Origin: Jannaschia formosa
Lineage (GTDB): Bacteria > Pseudomonadota > Alphaproteobacteria > Rhodobacterales > Rhodobacteraceae
Assembly (NCBI RefSeq): GCF_003340555.1
Contig: NZ_QPLJ01000002.1
Span: 186,001-250,000 of the forward strand
Direction of reading: 5' to 3'
Length of the DNA: 64,000 nt
Both the position numbers and the translations under genes were made by a program. A model generated the notes under the pieces. It was not told the origin of the DNA. It worked only from the letters and a program-made list of their open reading frames with translations, and did no database searches. This document shows, in pieces, positions 1 through 8,334 of the stretch. The first letter of the stretch is position 1, and every line of letters begins with the position of its first letter.

Positions 1-631
1 CATTCCCGGCGGCACCGGCGATGGTCGCAGGCCTTGTCCATTGCCCGGCAGGGCATCGCGCAGCGATGTCCCGAGAGGGGGCATGGAGCTTTCCGGGCCG
101 CTTGCGCGGGCGGCCCCGCTTGCCCGACCGCACCCTCGGCACGGCGTCCAAGGTGGGGGCGAGCGCCATGCTGTCATGGCGGTTCGCGCCCGTGATCGTC
201 AGGCCGAGCGGGGTGCCGCGTGCGTCGGTGACCGCGTGGCGCTTCGTGCCCGGCTTGCCCCCTGTCGGTCGGGTTCGACCTCGTCGCGGCGCCCCCCTTT
301 TGGCGGCGATGGACTGGCTGTCGAGCGCAGCCCGGATCCAGTCCAGCTCGCCCGCCCGATCAAGGCGCTCCAGCAGCGTCCGGTGCAACCGATCCCAGAC
401 CCCAGCCTGCTGCCAGTCCCGCAGCCGTCGCCAACAGGTCATGCCCGAGCACCCGAACACCTCCCGCGGCAGCATCTCCCACGCCATGCCGGTCCGCAGC
501 ACGAACACGATCCCCCGTAGCGCGGCGCGATCCGGCACCCTCGGTCTACCACCCTTCGGCCTCGCTGGCTCCTCGGGCAGCAACGGCTCCACAGCCGCCC
601 ACATCTCGTCGCTCACAAGTTCATGTCTCAT
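1..631 (-). pseudogene. IS5-family transposase, frameshifted and 3'-truncated by the window edge
   Basis: Reading leftwards from ATG at 631 gives MRHELVSDEMWAAVEPLLPE, then KGGRPRVPDRAALRGIVFVL, an N-terminal IS5-type DNA-binding region. It continues to LDSQSIAAKRG, the first DDE aspartate, and GKRGRPRKRPGKLHA. In the family the next residues are normally DKGYD-HRRCR with the second catalytic aspartate. Here that motif (DKACDHRRCRREC) is present at about 3-38 but in another frame. Positions 39-79 (41 nt) are extra sequence that breaks the frame. The catalytic Glu region lies beyond the edge. The N-terminal part is intact, so the frame was lost after insertion of the element. Confidence 0.75.
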
Positions 632-669
632 GGAGACCGAATCCGCGAGACGATGATCGGTTTCGTTAG
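1..669 (-). mobile_element. IS5-family insertion sequence, partial (runs off the left edge)
   Basis: A transposase-like frame of the IS5 family occupies the minus strand. Its upstream end appears to lie near 669, because an IS630-type transposase tail resumes immediately afterwards, at 670. The sequence reading CTAACGAAACCGATC on the minus strand near 654-668 could be the terminal inverted repeat, but the other end is outside the window, so neither the repeat nor a target duplication can be confirmed. The element looks dead (see the transposase entry). Confidence 0.6.
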
Positions 670-756
670 GCGCTCTTACTCCGCACCGTCGCCACCATCA
701 TCGACCGCTTCCCGCCAGACGAATGCCGAAACTACGTCGACAACGTCGGGTACTGA
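670..756 (+). pseudogene. IS630-family transposase C-terminal remnant
   Basis: The frame from 670 reads ALLLRTVATIIDRFPPDECR and then NYVDNVGY followed by TGA at 754-756. IS630 transposases commonly end in an (E)CRNYF-x-x-(A/V)GY tail, so this is the last roughly 28 codons of one. An in-frame TAG at 667-669 marks the junction with the IS5-like element. The rest of the gene, if present, lies beyond the IS5-like element outside the window. Confidence 0.6.
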
Positions 757-777
757 TCAATGCTGACGTGACATGCT

Positions 778-1584
778 TTAGCGCAGTCGCGGGGGCGCGT
801 CCGGATCGCGGGTGGGCCTGGATTTTTCCTGTTCCGGCAGGTCGATACGCAGCCCGTGGCGGGCGAGGGCGGCGGCGACGGGGTGGGCGGCGCGCAGGAA
901 GGCGACGTCGAGCTGGCCGGCTTCGAGCCCCGAGAAGATCAGCGCCTCGGAGACGGCGCGGGCGAGGTCGTCTTCGGCGCCGGGCACCGCGTCGATGAAG
1001 GCCAGAACGTGCCCGCGGGAGCCGTCGTCGAAGATCGCCCGGGCCAGGTAGCCGGTCCGCGCGAGGCCGGCCGCGAGCGGCAGCTTGGCGTCGAGCGCCG
1101 TCAGCAGCGCGTCGGGCAGGGCGCCGGGCGGGGCGATCTCCTTCAGGGCGCGCTCGGCCACCGCGGGGGCGGTGCCGGTCATCTCGGCCAGCCAGGAGAT
1201 CGCTTGGGGATCAATCATTTGGGCCGAGGGCGCGTCCTCCAGGTTGAGGCCCAGCCCCAGCCCCTCGGCGGCCAGCAGCGCGGCGAGGCGCCGTCCCGAA
1301 AGCGTCGCGGTGGGGGCGCCGCCGGCGAAGGACTCCAGCCGTTCGGGCAGGTCGAAGGCGAGGGCGTAGCGCGTGCCGTCGACGTCGAAGAGGCGCGGGG
1401 AGACGGTCTCTCCCTCGGCGGCGTCGAGCAGGAGGTGGAGCTCGGCTTCGGCCAGACGGCCGAGAAAGGCGAGGCGGTCGGCGTCGGCGCCGGTCTCCTC
1501 GGCGCGGAGATGGGCGGTGTCGAGGGGGGTCAAACCCATGGGTGATCCGTGGGTGATCTGCGGGTGATCCGCGTCGGACGTCAT
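778..1584 (-). CDS. SseB-family protein
   Basis: The 268-residue product has the SseB N-terminal pattern: TPLDTAHLRA, then AFLGRLAEAELHLLLD, and FDVDGTRYALAFDLPERLES. SseB-domain proteins are cytosolic and their role in alphaproteobacteria is not defined. The start at 1584 overlaps the stop of the upstream glycosylase gene by ATGA and has a GAGG motif about 8 nt upstream. An alternative ATG at 1539 follows a short repeat (1539-1581) and would place the start right before the conserved TPLD motif. The C-terminus after about residue 245 is basic and proline-rich and looks poorly conserved. Probably co-transcribed with the glycosylase. Confidence 0.8.
   Translation of the reverse strand: MTSDADHPQITHGSPMGLTPLDTAHLRAEETGADADRLAFLGRLAEAELHLLLDAAEGETVSPRLFDVDGTRYALAFDLPERLESFAGGAPTATLSGRRLAALLAAEGLGLGLNLEDAPSAQMIDPQAISWLAEMTGTAPAVAERALKEIAPPGALPDALLTALDAKLPLAAGLARTGYLARAIFDDGSRGHVLAFIDAVPGAEDDLARAVSEALIFSGLEAGQLDVAFLRAAHPVAAALARHGLRIDLPEQEKSRPTRDPDAPPRLR
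1539..1581 (-). repeat. GATCACCC short tandem repeat, copy 1
   Basis: On the minus strand this reads CGTCCGACGC and then three near-identical GATCACCC units, with spacing of about 10 bases. A related block occurs at 21941-21985 in the same orientation, just upstream of another minus-strand start codon. Here it lies inside the predicted 5' end of the SseB gene, where it would encode DHPQITHGSPMG, so the real start may be the ATG at 1539 after the repeat. Confidence 0.6.
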
Positions 1585-2159
1585 GCCAGCGCCTCGCGGA
1601 TGGCGGTGCGGAGCGCGGGCAGCGTCTCGGCCTCGAACCAGGGGTGCTTTCGGAGCCAGGCGGTGTTGCGCCAGGACGGGTGCGGCAGGCACCAGATGCG
1701 GGGCGCGCGCGCGCGCCAGTCGCGGACGCGGTCGGTGACGCGGCCGGGGCCAAGGTGCCACGCCTGCGCCGCGCCGCCGACCAGCAGCGTCACGGGCACG
1801 TCGCCTGCATGGGCCAGCGCCTTCTCGCGCCAGAGCCGGGCGCAGACCTTCGGGGGCGGGATGTCGCCGCCCGCCTTGTCGTAGCCCGGGAAGCAGAAGC
1901 CCATCGGCACGATGGCGACGCGGCGGCGGTCCCAGAATGTCTCGTCGTCGACCTGCATCCATTCCCGCAGGCGCACGCCCGAGGGATCGTCGAAGGGCTT
2001 GCCCGAGACATGGGCGCGCAGGCCCGGCGCCTGGCTGGCGATCAGGATGCGTGCGCCGGGCGCGAACCAGACCACGGGAGCGGGTTCATGCGCCGTCTCG
2101 GTGGCGGCGAAGCGGTCGGCGCAGTGCCGGCAGGCGCGGATCTCGTCGGTGAGGGCCAT
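1581..2159 (-). CDS. Uracil-DNA glycosylase superfamily protein
   Basis: The 192-residue protein belongs to the UDG superfamily of DNA base-excision enzymes, which hydrolyse the glycosidic bond of uracil or related bases. It starts with CRHCADRF, a cysteine pair, and has ILIASQAPGLRAHVSGKPF, which resembles the active-site motif I region (GxAPG-type). It also has VAIVPMGFCFPGYDKAGGD, and near the C-terminus CLPHPSWRNT, which matches the HPS motif of UDG domains. It is a compact family member with no extra domain. The exact substrate cannot be judged from sequence. Its stop overlaps the start of the SseB gene. Confidence 0.8.
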   Translation of the reverse strand: MALTDEIRACRHCADRFAATETAHEPAPVVWFAPGARILIASQAPGLRAHVSGKPFDDPSGVRLREWMQVDDETFWDRRRVAIVPMGFCFPGYDKAGGDIPPPKVCARLWREKALAHAGDVPVTLLVGGAAQAWHLGPGRVTDRVRDWRARAPRIWCLPHPSWRNTAWLRKHPWFEAETLPALRTAIREALA

Positions 2160-2196
2160 CGCGGGGCAGATAGGGTGCCCCGCGGCCGGGCGCCAG

Positions 2197-2514
2197 TCAG
2201 GTTGCGGCGCTCAGTTCGTCCGGATGGACGATGACGCTGGCGCCGTGGCGCAGCGCGTCCTCGGCGGCCCTGCGCGCCGGGCCCGGGTCCAGCGCGTCCG
2301 GGCCGGAGGGGAAGGCGGTGCTCTGGACGATCTCCAGGTCGTGCCAGCCGCGCGCCCGCGTCTCGCGGGCGAGCACCTCCTGCGCTTCCTCCAGCCCGCC
2401 GCGGGCGGCGGTGAAGGCGACGAGGGCGTGACATGCCCCCGGTCGGTAGGGCGCCGGATCGCCCGCCACGGCGCGGCCGAGGAAGCAATAGAGATCGGGA
2501 GGGGTCTGCGGCAT
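2197..2514 (-). CDS. Small hypothetical protein
   Basis: A 105-residue soluble protein starting MPQTPPDLYCFLGRAVAGDP. It has no signal peptide or membrane segment. The ATG at 2514 has GGAG six nucleotides upstream, better than an upstream in-frame start at 2529. It contains an alternating helix/strand composition (HALVAFTAARGG, LEEAQEVLARET, DLEIVQSTAF), suggesting a small alpha/beta fold. I do not recognise the family. It is 37 bp upstream of the glycosylase gene on the same strand, so it may lead that operon. Confidence 0.6.
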   Translation of the reverse strand: MPQTPPDLYCFLGRAVAGDPAPYRPGACHALVAFTAARGGLEEAQEVLARETRARGWHDLEIVQSTAFPSGPDALDPGPARRAAEDALRHGASVIVHPDELSAAT

Positions 2515-2529
2515 GAAAGCTCCGCTCAA

Positions 2530-2876
2530 TGTGTCAGCATCAGGGCGAGGCTAGGGCGGGAAGCGGAGGAAGCCACGCCGGAACCGGTCAACAGTCTGGT
2601 GACGCATCGGGTCCGACGAGCCGCAGCCGGACGCATGGGCGCCGCGAGCGGGCGTCGCGATGCCGACGAGGCCCGTCCGGCGAAGGGGGCTTGCGCGTCA
2701 CGGTCATACGCGGGACCGGGAGCGCCGGGCGACTCGACCGGACCGGGCTGCCGGGCCCCGGCACCGGGCCGGTTCGCCGGGGGCAGGAGCGACGCGCTGG
2801 CCGGCGGGGCCGGGGAGGACATCCTGCATGGCAGGAAGCCCCCGAAGATTTCCCGGTCCGCCCCCGTTCAGACCCG
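2530..2876. other. Non-coding stretch between the hypothetical gene and groESL
   Basis: About 350 bp with no convincing gene. Several frames stay open only because of high GC, and their translations are Arg/Gly/Pro-rich with no recognisable domain or ribosome binding site. The groES promoter begins at its right end. Confidence 0.5.
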
Positions 2877-2905
2877 TTGACAGGCCAGTGCGACTTTCCT
2901 ATCTG
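2877..2905 (+). promoter_or_regulatory. Sigma-70-type promoter of groESL
   Basis: TTGACA at 2877-2882, a 17-bp spacer and TATCTG at 2900-2905, followed within 8 bp by the CIRCE element. The perfect -35 box and ideal spacing make this a strong housekeeping promoter. I saw no clear RpoH-type promoter, though one cannot be excluded. Confidence 0.75.
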
Positions 2906-2912
2906 CCGGTCG

Positions 2913-2939
2913 TTGTCACTCTCCATGGGTGAGTGCCAA
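2913..2939 (+). promoter_or_regulatory. CIRCE element (HrcA operator)
   Basis: TTGTCACTC (2913-2921), nine bases, then GAGTGCCAA (2931-2939). The known CIRCE consensus is TTAGCACTC-N9-GAGTGCTAA, so the arms match at seven and eight of nine positions and the spacer length is exact. Its position around the expected transcription start of groESL fits HrcA repression. hrcA itself is not in the window. Confidence 0.9.
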
Positions 2940-2973
2940 CAGGGAGCAACCAATTTAGCTGAGAGGCCCTGAC

Positions 2974-3285
2974 ATGGCTTTCACACCGCTGCACGACCGC
3001 GTCCTGGTTCGCCGCGTCGAGTCCGACGCGAAGACCAAGGGCGGTCTGATCATCCCCGACACCGCCAAGGAAAAGCCCGCCGAGGGCGAGGTCATCGCCG
3101 TGGGCGAGGGCGCGCGCAAGGACTCGGGCGAGCTGATCGCGCCGTCGGTGAAGTCCGGCGACCGCATCCTGTTCGGCAAGTGGTCCGGCACCGAAGTGAC
3201 GATCGACGGCGAAGAGCTGCTGATCATGAAGGAGTCCGACATCCTGGGCATCATCGGCGACGCCGCTGCCGCCAAGGCCGCCTGA
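2974..3285 (+). CDS. groES: Co-chaperonin GroES
   Basis: The 103-residue protein is the heptameric lid of the GroEL folding chamber in the cytoplasm. [14 protein letters not shown] at the N-terminus and the mobile loop [15 protein letters not shown] at about 21-35 are diagnostic, as is [15 protein letters not shown]. The C-terminus has an alanine-rich extension (GDAAAAKAA), which makes it slightly longer than the E. coli protein. It is the first gene of a two-gene operon, 56 bp ahead of groEL, behind a sigma-70 promoter and CIRCE operator, so it should be induced by heat through HrcA inactivation. Confidence 0.98.
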   Translation: MAFTPLHDRVLVRRVESDAKTKGGLIIPDTAKEKPAEGEVIAVGEGARKDSGELIAPSVKSGDRILFGKWSGTEVTIDGEELLIMKESDILGIIGDAAAAKAA

Positions 3286-3332
3286 CTGCCCCGGTTCGTC
3301 TGAACTTCGACCCGCAACCCACTCTTATCTAG

Positions 3333-4979
<1,647 letters not shown>

Positions 4980-5005
4980 GCCCATCTGCCAGATGGAAAA
5001 AACGC

Positions 5006-5027
5006 GAGGGGCCCTGTCGGGCCCCTC
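5006..5027 (+). terminator. groESL terminator
   Basis: GAGGGGCCC (5006-5014), TGTC loop, GGGCCCCTC (5019-5027): a perfect 9-bp GC-rich stem 26 bp after the groEL stop. There is no long T-run downstream, only TCGTCGCGTTCG, so termination may be imperfect. Confidence 0.75.
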
Positions 5028-5115
5028 GTCGCGTTCGGGGGTCCCGGAACGGGGCGTGGCCGGAACATTCGCAGGGGCGCGACGTTTGCCCGACTCTACC
5101 ATGAGGAGAGTAAGA

Positions 5116-5466
5116 ATGACCCACGACACCCATAGCCTCGTCGCCGCCGCCGATGTCTCGGGCACCGCCGTCTACGGCGCGGACGACAGCCGGGTCGGCA
5201 CGATCGACCGCGTGATGATCGACAAGATCTCGGGCAAGGTCGCCTATGCCGTCATGAGCTTCGGCGGCGTGCTGGGCATCGGGGGCGACGAGCGTCCCGT
5301 GCCCTGGAACACGCTGACCTATGATACCGGGCTCGGCGGCTTCAAGACGTCCATCACCGAGCAGCAACTGCGCGACGCGCCCCAGGCCGAGACCGGCTGG
5401 GAGGCCAATCGCGACTGGCACGACCGCACCTATGCCGCCTACGGCACGGTGCCTCACTACATCTGA
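5116..5466 (+). CDS. PRC-barrel domain protein
   Basis: A 116-residue soluble protein with a PRC-barrel fold: VSGTAVYGADDSRVGTIDRV, then MIDKISGKVAYAVMSFGGVL and PVPWNTLTYDTGLGGF. PRC-barrel domains occur in photosynthetic reaction-centre H subunit and in RimM, and as stand-alone stress-associated proteins. This one lacks the membrane helix of PuhA. The ATG at 5116 has GAGGAGAG upstream at 5103-5110; the frame is open further upstream but only through the groEL terminator. The C-terminal WEANRDWHDRTYAAYG resembles other stand-alone members. It is monocistronic and function is unknown. Confidence 0.85.
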   Translation: MTHDTHSLVAAADVSGTAVYGADDSRVGTIDRVMIDKISGKVAYAVMSFGGVLGIGGDERPVPWNTLTYDTGLGGFKTSITEQQLRDAPQAETGWEANRDWHDRTYAAYGTVPHYI

Positions 5467-5626
5467 CGCGACCGGGTGCCGGGCGCCGCCGCGTGGGCGC
5501 CCGGCACCCGCCTTCCCGGCCCCGGGGACGACGTGGGGCGTTCCCGTGACGGAGGGAACGGCTGCAGCAGTCGTCGCGCGTCGCCGCCTCCGCCAGGCGA
5601 GAGGGCCGAACGGCGAGCGGATCGGC

Positions 5627-5857
5627 ATGTATCGTGTCTGGGACTTCGTCACCGACTAGTCGATCCTGCAGATCCTTGGCGCTGGTATCGCTCTGATCTG
5701 GGCGAATCTCGACGCCCGTTCCTATTATTGCCTCGTCGAGTACCCGCTCTGGTTCAACGACACGATGGGCATCTCCGCCGAGAAATGGATCAGGGCGCGG
5801 GGCGAGGACGCCGTCGCCTTCGGCGCGGCGGTATCTCGATCGTCATGGGCAAGCTGA
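5627..5857 (+). pseudogene. Small membrane-protein gene interrupted by an amber codon
   Basis: The frame from ATG 5627 reads MYRVWDFVTD, then TAG at 5657-5659, then SILQILGAGIALIWANLDAR and SYYCLVEYPLWFNDTMGISA, ending at TGA 5855-5857. The residues after the amber codon look like genuine protein, with a hydrophobic segment and aromatic residues, which a random high-GC frame would not give. The simplest reading is a Trp (TGG) codon mutated to TAG. Sequencing error or readthrough are alternatives. I do not recognise the family. Confidence 0.4.
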
Positions 5858-6040
5858 CGCGGGTGGAGAAGGTCCCGGCCTGACGGCCGGACCGTTTCCG
5901 GAACGGGACGAATTCAGGGTAAAAATGCGGTGCCGATGCGGTCCGACCGTGACGGCGTCCAACAATTTGCCGGATTAACCTGTTACCCTGTCGGTGTAGG
6001 GTCCCCGTTGGGCCTGGCCTGCAGGTAGCGATTCGCCCCG

Positions 6041-6694
6041 ATGATCGAGTTCGACGACGTCTCCAAGTCCTTCTGGACCGGCAAGCAGCGCAAGGTCATC
6101 CTCGACCGGGCATCCTTCCGGGTCGAGCGCGGGCGGTCGGTCGGCATCCTGGCGCCGAACGGCACCGGCAAGACGACCATCATCAACATGATGGCCGGGC
6201 TGGAGAAGCCCGACGAGGGCGAGGTCCGGCGCACCTGCCGCGTCTCCTTCCCGCTGGGCTTCATGGGCGGCATCCTGCCCAAGAACACGGCGACCGAGAA
6301 CGCGCGCTACATCGCGCAGCTCTACGGGCTGGATCCCGACTACGTCGAGGCGTTCTGCCGCTGGCTCTGCGACATCCAGGAATATTTCGACATGCCCGTC
6401 GGCACCTACAGCCAGGGCATGCGCGCGCGCTTCGCCTTTGCGCTGATGCTGGCGCTGGAATTCGACATCTACCTCATCGACGAGGGCATGCCGTCCACCA
6501 CCGATGCCGGCTTCAACAAGCGCGCGGGCTCGATCCTGCGCGAGCGGCTGGCGGATGCGACCGTCGTCATCGTGAGCCACCAGCCCCGCACGCTGGAGCG
6601 GTTCGCGACCACGGCGGCCGTGCTGCGCGACGGCAAGCTGTACCAGTTCGACACGCTCGACGAAGCCCGGAGGCTTTACGAATATGATGCCTAA
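6041..6694 (+). CDS. Capsular polysaccharide ABC exporter ATP-binding subunit (KpsT-like)
   Basis: A 217-residue ABC ATPase of the polysaccharide-export (KpsT/Wzt short) type, which powers transport of capsule or lipopolysaccharide across the inner membrane with a KpsM-type permease. The Walker A motif is LAPNGTGKTTI at about 36-46. The signature is the degenerate YSQGMRARF typical of KpsT rather than LSGGQ, and the Walker B is FDIYLIDEG. It overlaps the downstream chain-length/export gene by 11 bp, so the two are one transcript. No KpsM permease or glycosyltransferase is adjacent, so the partner must be encoded elsewhere. Confidence 0.9.
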   Translation: MIEFDDVSKSFWTGKQRKVILDRASFRVERGRSVGILAPNGTGKTTIINMMAGLEKPDEGEVRRTCRVSFPLGFMGGILPKNTATENARYIAQLYGLDPDYVEAFCRWLCDIQEYFDMPVGTYSQGMRARFAFALMLALEFDIYLIDEGMPSTTDAGFNKRAGSILRERLADATVVIVSHQPRTLERFATTAAVLRDGKLYQFDTLDEARRLYEYDA

Positions 6695-8222
6695 AGCCCT
6701 GAAATACCGCATCCGCCCGGATACCTCCTTCGCGCCGCAGGGGGTGACGATCCCGCCGGACGCGACCCCCCCGCCCGAGCCGACGGTGCTGGCCCCGGCG
6801 GCCAACGACCCGCATCCCGCCCCCGAAACCGAGGAGGTGACGGGCCGCCAGCTGCGCATGGCGCGGCGGATCGCGCAGAAGCACGGGCTCGAGGTGAGTT
6901 CCGATCAGGAGGCGGTGGAGGCGTTGCGCGCCCGCGGCATCGACCCCTTCTCGCGCGAGAACATGCTGCAGCTGATCCCGGGGCAGGGCGGCGGGGCGCA
7001 GGTCCCCGCGCTGGCGCCCGAGCCGCCGCTTCCGGCCGAGCCGAAGCCCGTGACGCTGGACGGCGACCGCCGCGCCTCGGAGATCGTGAAGATCCAGCGC
7101 GACATCGCCCGGCGCCGCAAGCGGCGGCTGGCGCTGCTGGGGCTGCGGCTGGCCTTCTTCGTGGGCCTGCCGACGCTGATCGCGGGGGTCTACTACTACG
7201 CGCTGGCGACGCCGATGTATGCCACCAAGTCCGAATTCGTGATCCAGCAGGCCGACATCGCCTCGGCCGGGGGCGCGGGGCTGGGCGGGCTGTTCTCGGG
7301 GACCGGGTTCGCCACCCAGACCGACAGCATCGCCGTGCAGGGCTATCTGCTGTCGCGGGAGGCGTTCCAGCGGCTCGACGCGGAGCTGGGATTCTCGGCG
7401 CATTTCGCGGACCCGAGTATCGATGCGTTGCAGCGGCTGGATGCGGACAGCACCCAGCAGGACGCCTACGAGCTCTACCAGCGGATGGTCGAGATCGGCT
7501 ACGACCCGACCGAGGGCGTCATCAAGATGGAGGTGGTCGCCGCCGATCCCCAGATCAGCGCCCAGTTCAGCCATGCCCTGATCGGCTATGCCGAGGAGCA
7601 GGTCGACCAGCTCACCAGCCGGCTGCGCGCCGACCAGATGGAGGGCGCGATCGAGAGCTTCGAGGCCGCCGAGGCGCGCATGCTGGCCGCGCAGGCCCGC
7701 GTCGTCGACCTACAGGAGCAGCTGGGCGTCGTCTCGGCGGATGCGGAACTGTCGAACCGCTATTCCCAGATCTCGGCCATCGAGACGGAGCTTCGGGCCG
7801 AGCGGCTGGACCTCGACCAGCTGCGCGCCAACGCGCGCCCCAACGCGAGCCGCGTCGAGATTGCGGAGCGCAACATCGCGACGCTGGAAGCGGAGCTGGC
7901 GGAGTTGCGCGCCGGGCTGACCGAGGGGCTCAACGCCGATGTCAGCCTCGCCCGCGTCACCGCCGAGCTGGGCGTGGCGCAGATGGACCTGCAGACCCGG
8001 CAGCTGCTGCTGCAGCAGGCCGCCCAGCAGCAGGAGACGGCGCGGATCGAGGCGAACCGGCAGGTGCGCTATCTGTCGACGCCGGTGGCCCCGCTCGCGC
8101 CCGACGAGGCGACCTATCCGCGGTCCTTCGAGAACACGCTGCTGGCCTTCCTGATCTTCTCGGGCATCTACCTCATGGTCTCGCTCACCGCCGCGATCCT
8201 GCGGGAGCAGGTCAGCGGCTGA
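6684..8222 (+). CDS. Capsule polysaccharide export inner-membrane protein (KpsE-like)
   Basis: The 512-residue protein has the layout of the polysaccharide co-polymerase/KpsE family, which links the inner-membrane ABC exporter to the outer-membrane channel. There is a Pro/Glu-rich cytoplasmic N-terminus of about 145 residues, a basic patch ARRRKRR, a membrane helix at about 150-173 (LRLAFFVGLPTLIAGVYYYA), a long periplasmic region with coiled coils at about 300-455, and a second membrane helix near the C-terminus (about 483-505). The first ATG at 6684 lies inside the kpsT-like gene; the overlap suggests coupled translation. A perfect hairpin follows the stop. Confidence 0.85.
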   Translation: MMPKALKYRIRPDTSFAPQGVTIPPDATPPPEPTVLAPAANDPHPAPETEEVTGRQLRMARRIAQKHGLEVSSDQEAVEALRARGIDPFSRENMLQLIPGQGGGAQVPALAPEPPLPAEPKPVTLDGDRRASEIVKIQRDIARRRKRRLALLGLRLAFFVGLPTLIAGVYYYALATPMYATKSEFVIQQADIASAGGAGLGGLFSGTGFATQTDSIAVQGYLLSREAFQRLDAELGFSAHFADPSIDALQRLDADSTQQDAYELYQRMVEIGYDPTEGVIKMEVVAADPQISAQFSHALIGYAEEQVDQLTSRLRADQMEGAIESFEAAEARMLAAQARVVDLQEQLGVVSADAELSNRYSQISAIETELRAERLDLDQLRANARPNASRVEIAERNIATLEAELAELRAGLTEGLNADVSLARVTAELGVAQMDLQTRQLLLQQAAQQQETARIEANRQVRYLSTPVAPLAPDEATYPRSFENTLLAFLIFSGIYLMVSLTAAILREQVSG

Positions 8223-8228
8223 CGACGC

Positions 8229-8258
8229 CCCGGGACCGCGCCGCCGCGGTCCCGGGGA
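8229..8258 (+). terminator. Hairpin terminator after the kpsT/kpsE pair
   Basis: CCCCGGGACCGC (8229-8240), six-base loop, GCGGTCCCGGGG (8247-8258): a perfect 12-bp stem beginning 7 bp after the stop. No T-run follows, as is common in high-GC genomes. Confidence 0.7.
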
Positions 8259-8334
8259 TGGCCGTGTCGGGCGGCCGGGGTTTGACTTCTTCCGTCGGCG
8301 GGTCAGGTCGAAGCCCCGCCGACGGAGACATGCC

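Noticed and set aside
2529-2972. Possible gene between the hypothetical protein and groES
   Set aside because: Translation is Arg/Gly/Pro-rich in all frames and it overlaps the promoter and CIRCE.
5116-5466. Photosynthetic reaction-centre H subunit (puhA)
   Set aside because: PRC-barrel present, but no membrane helix and too short.
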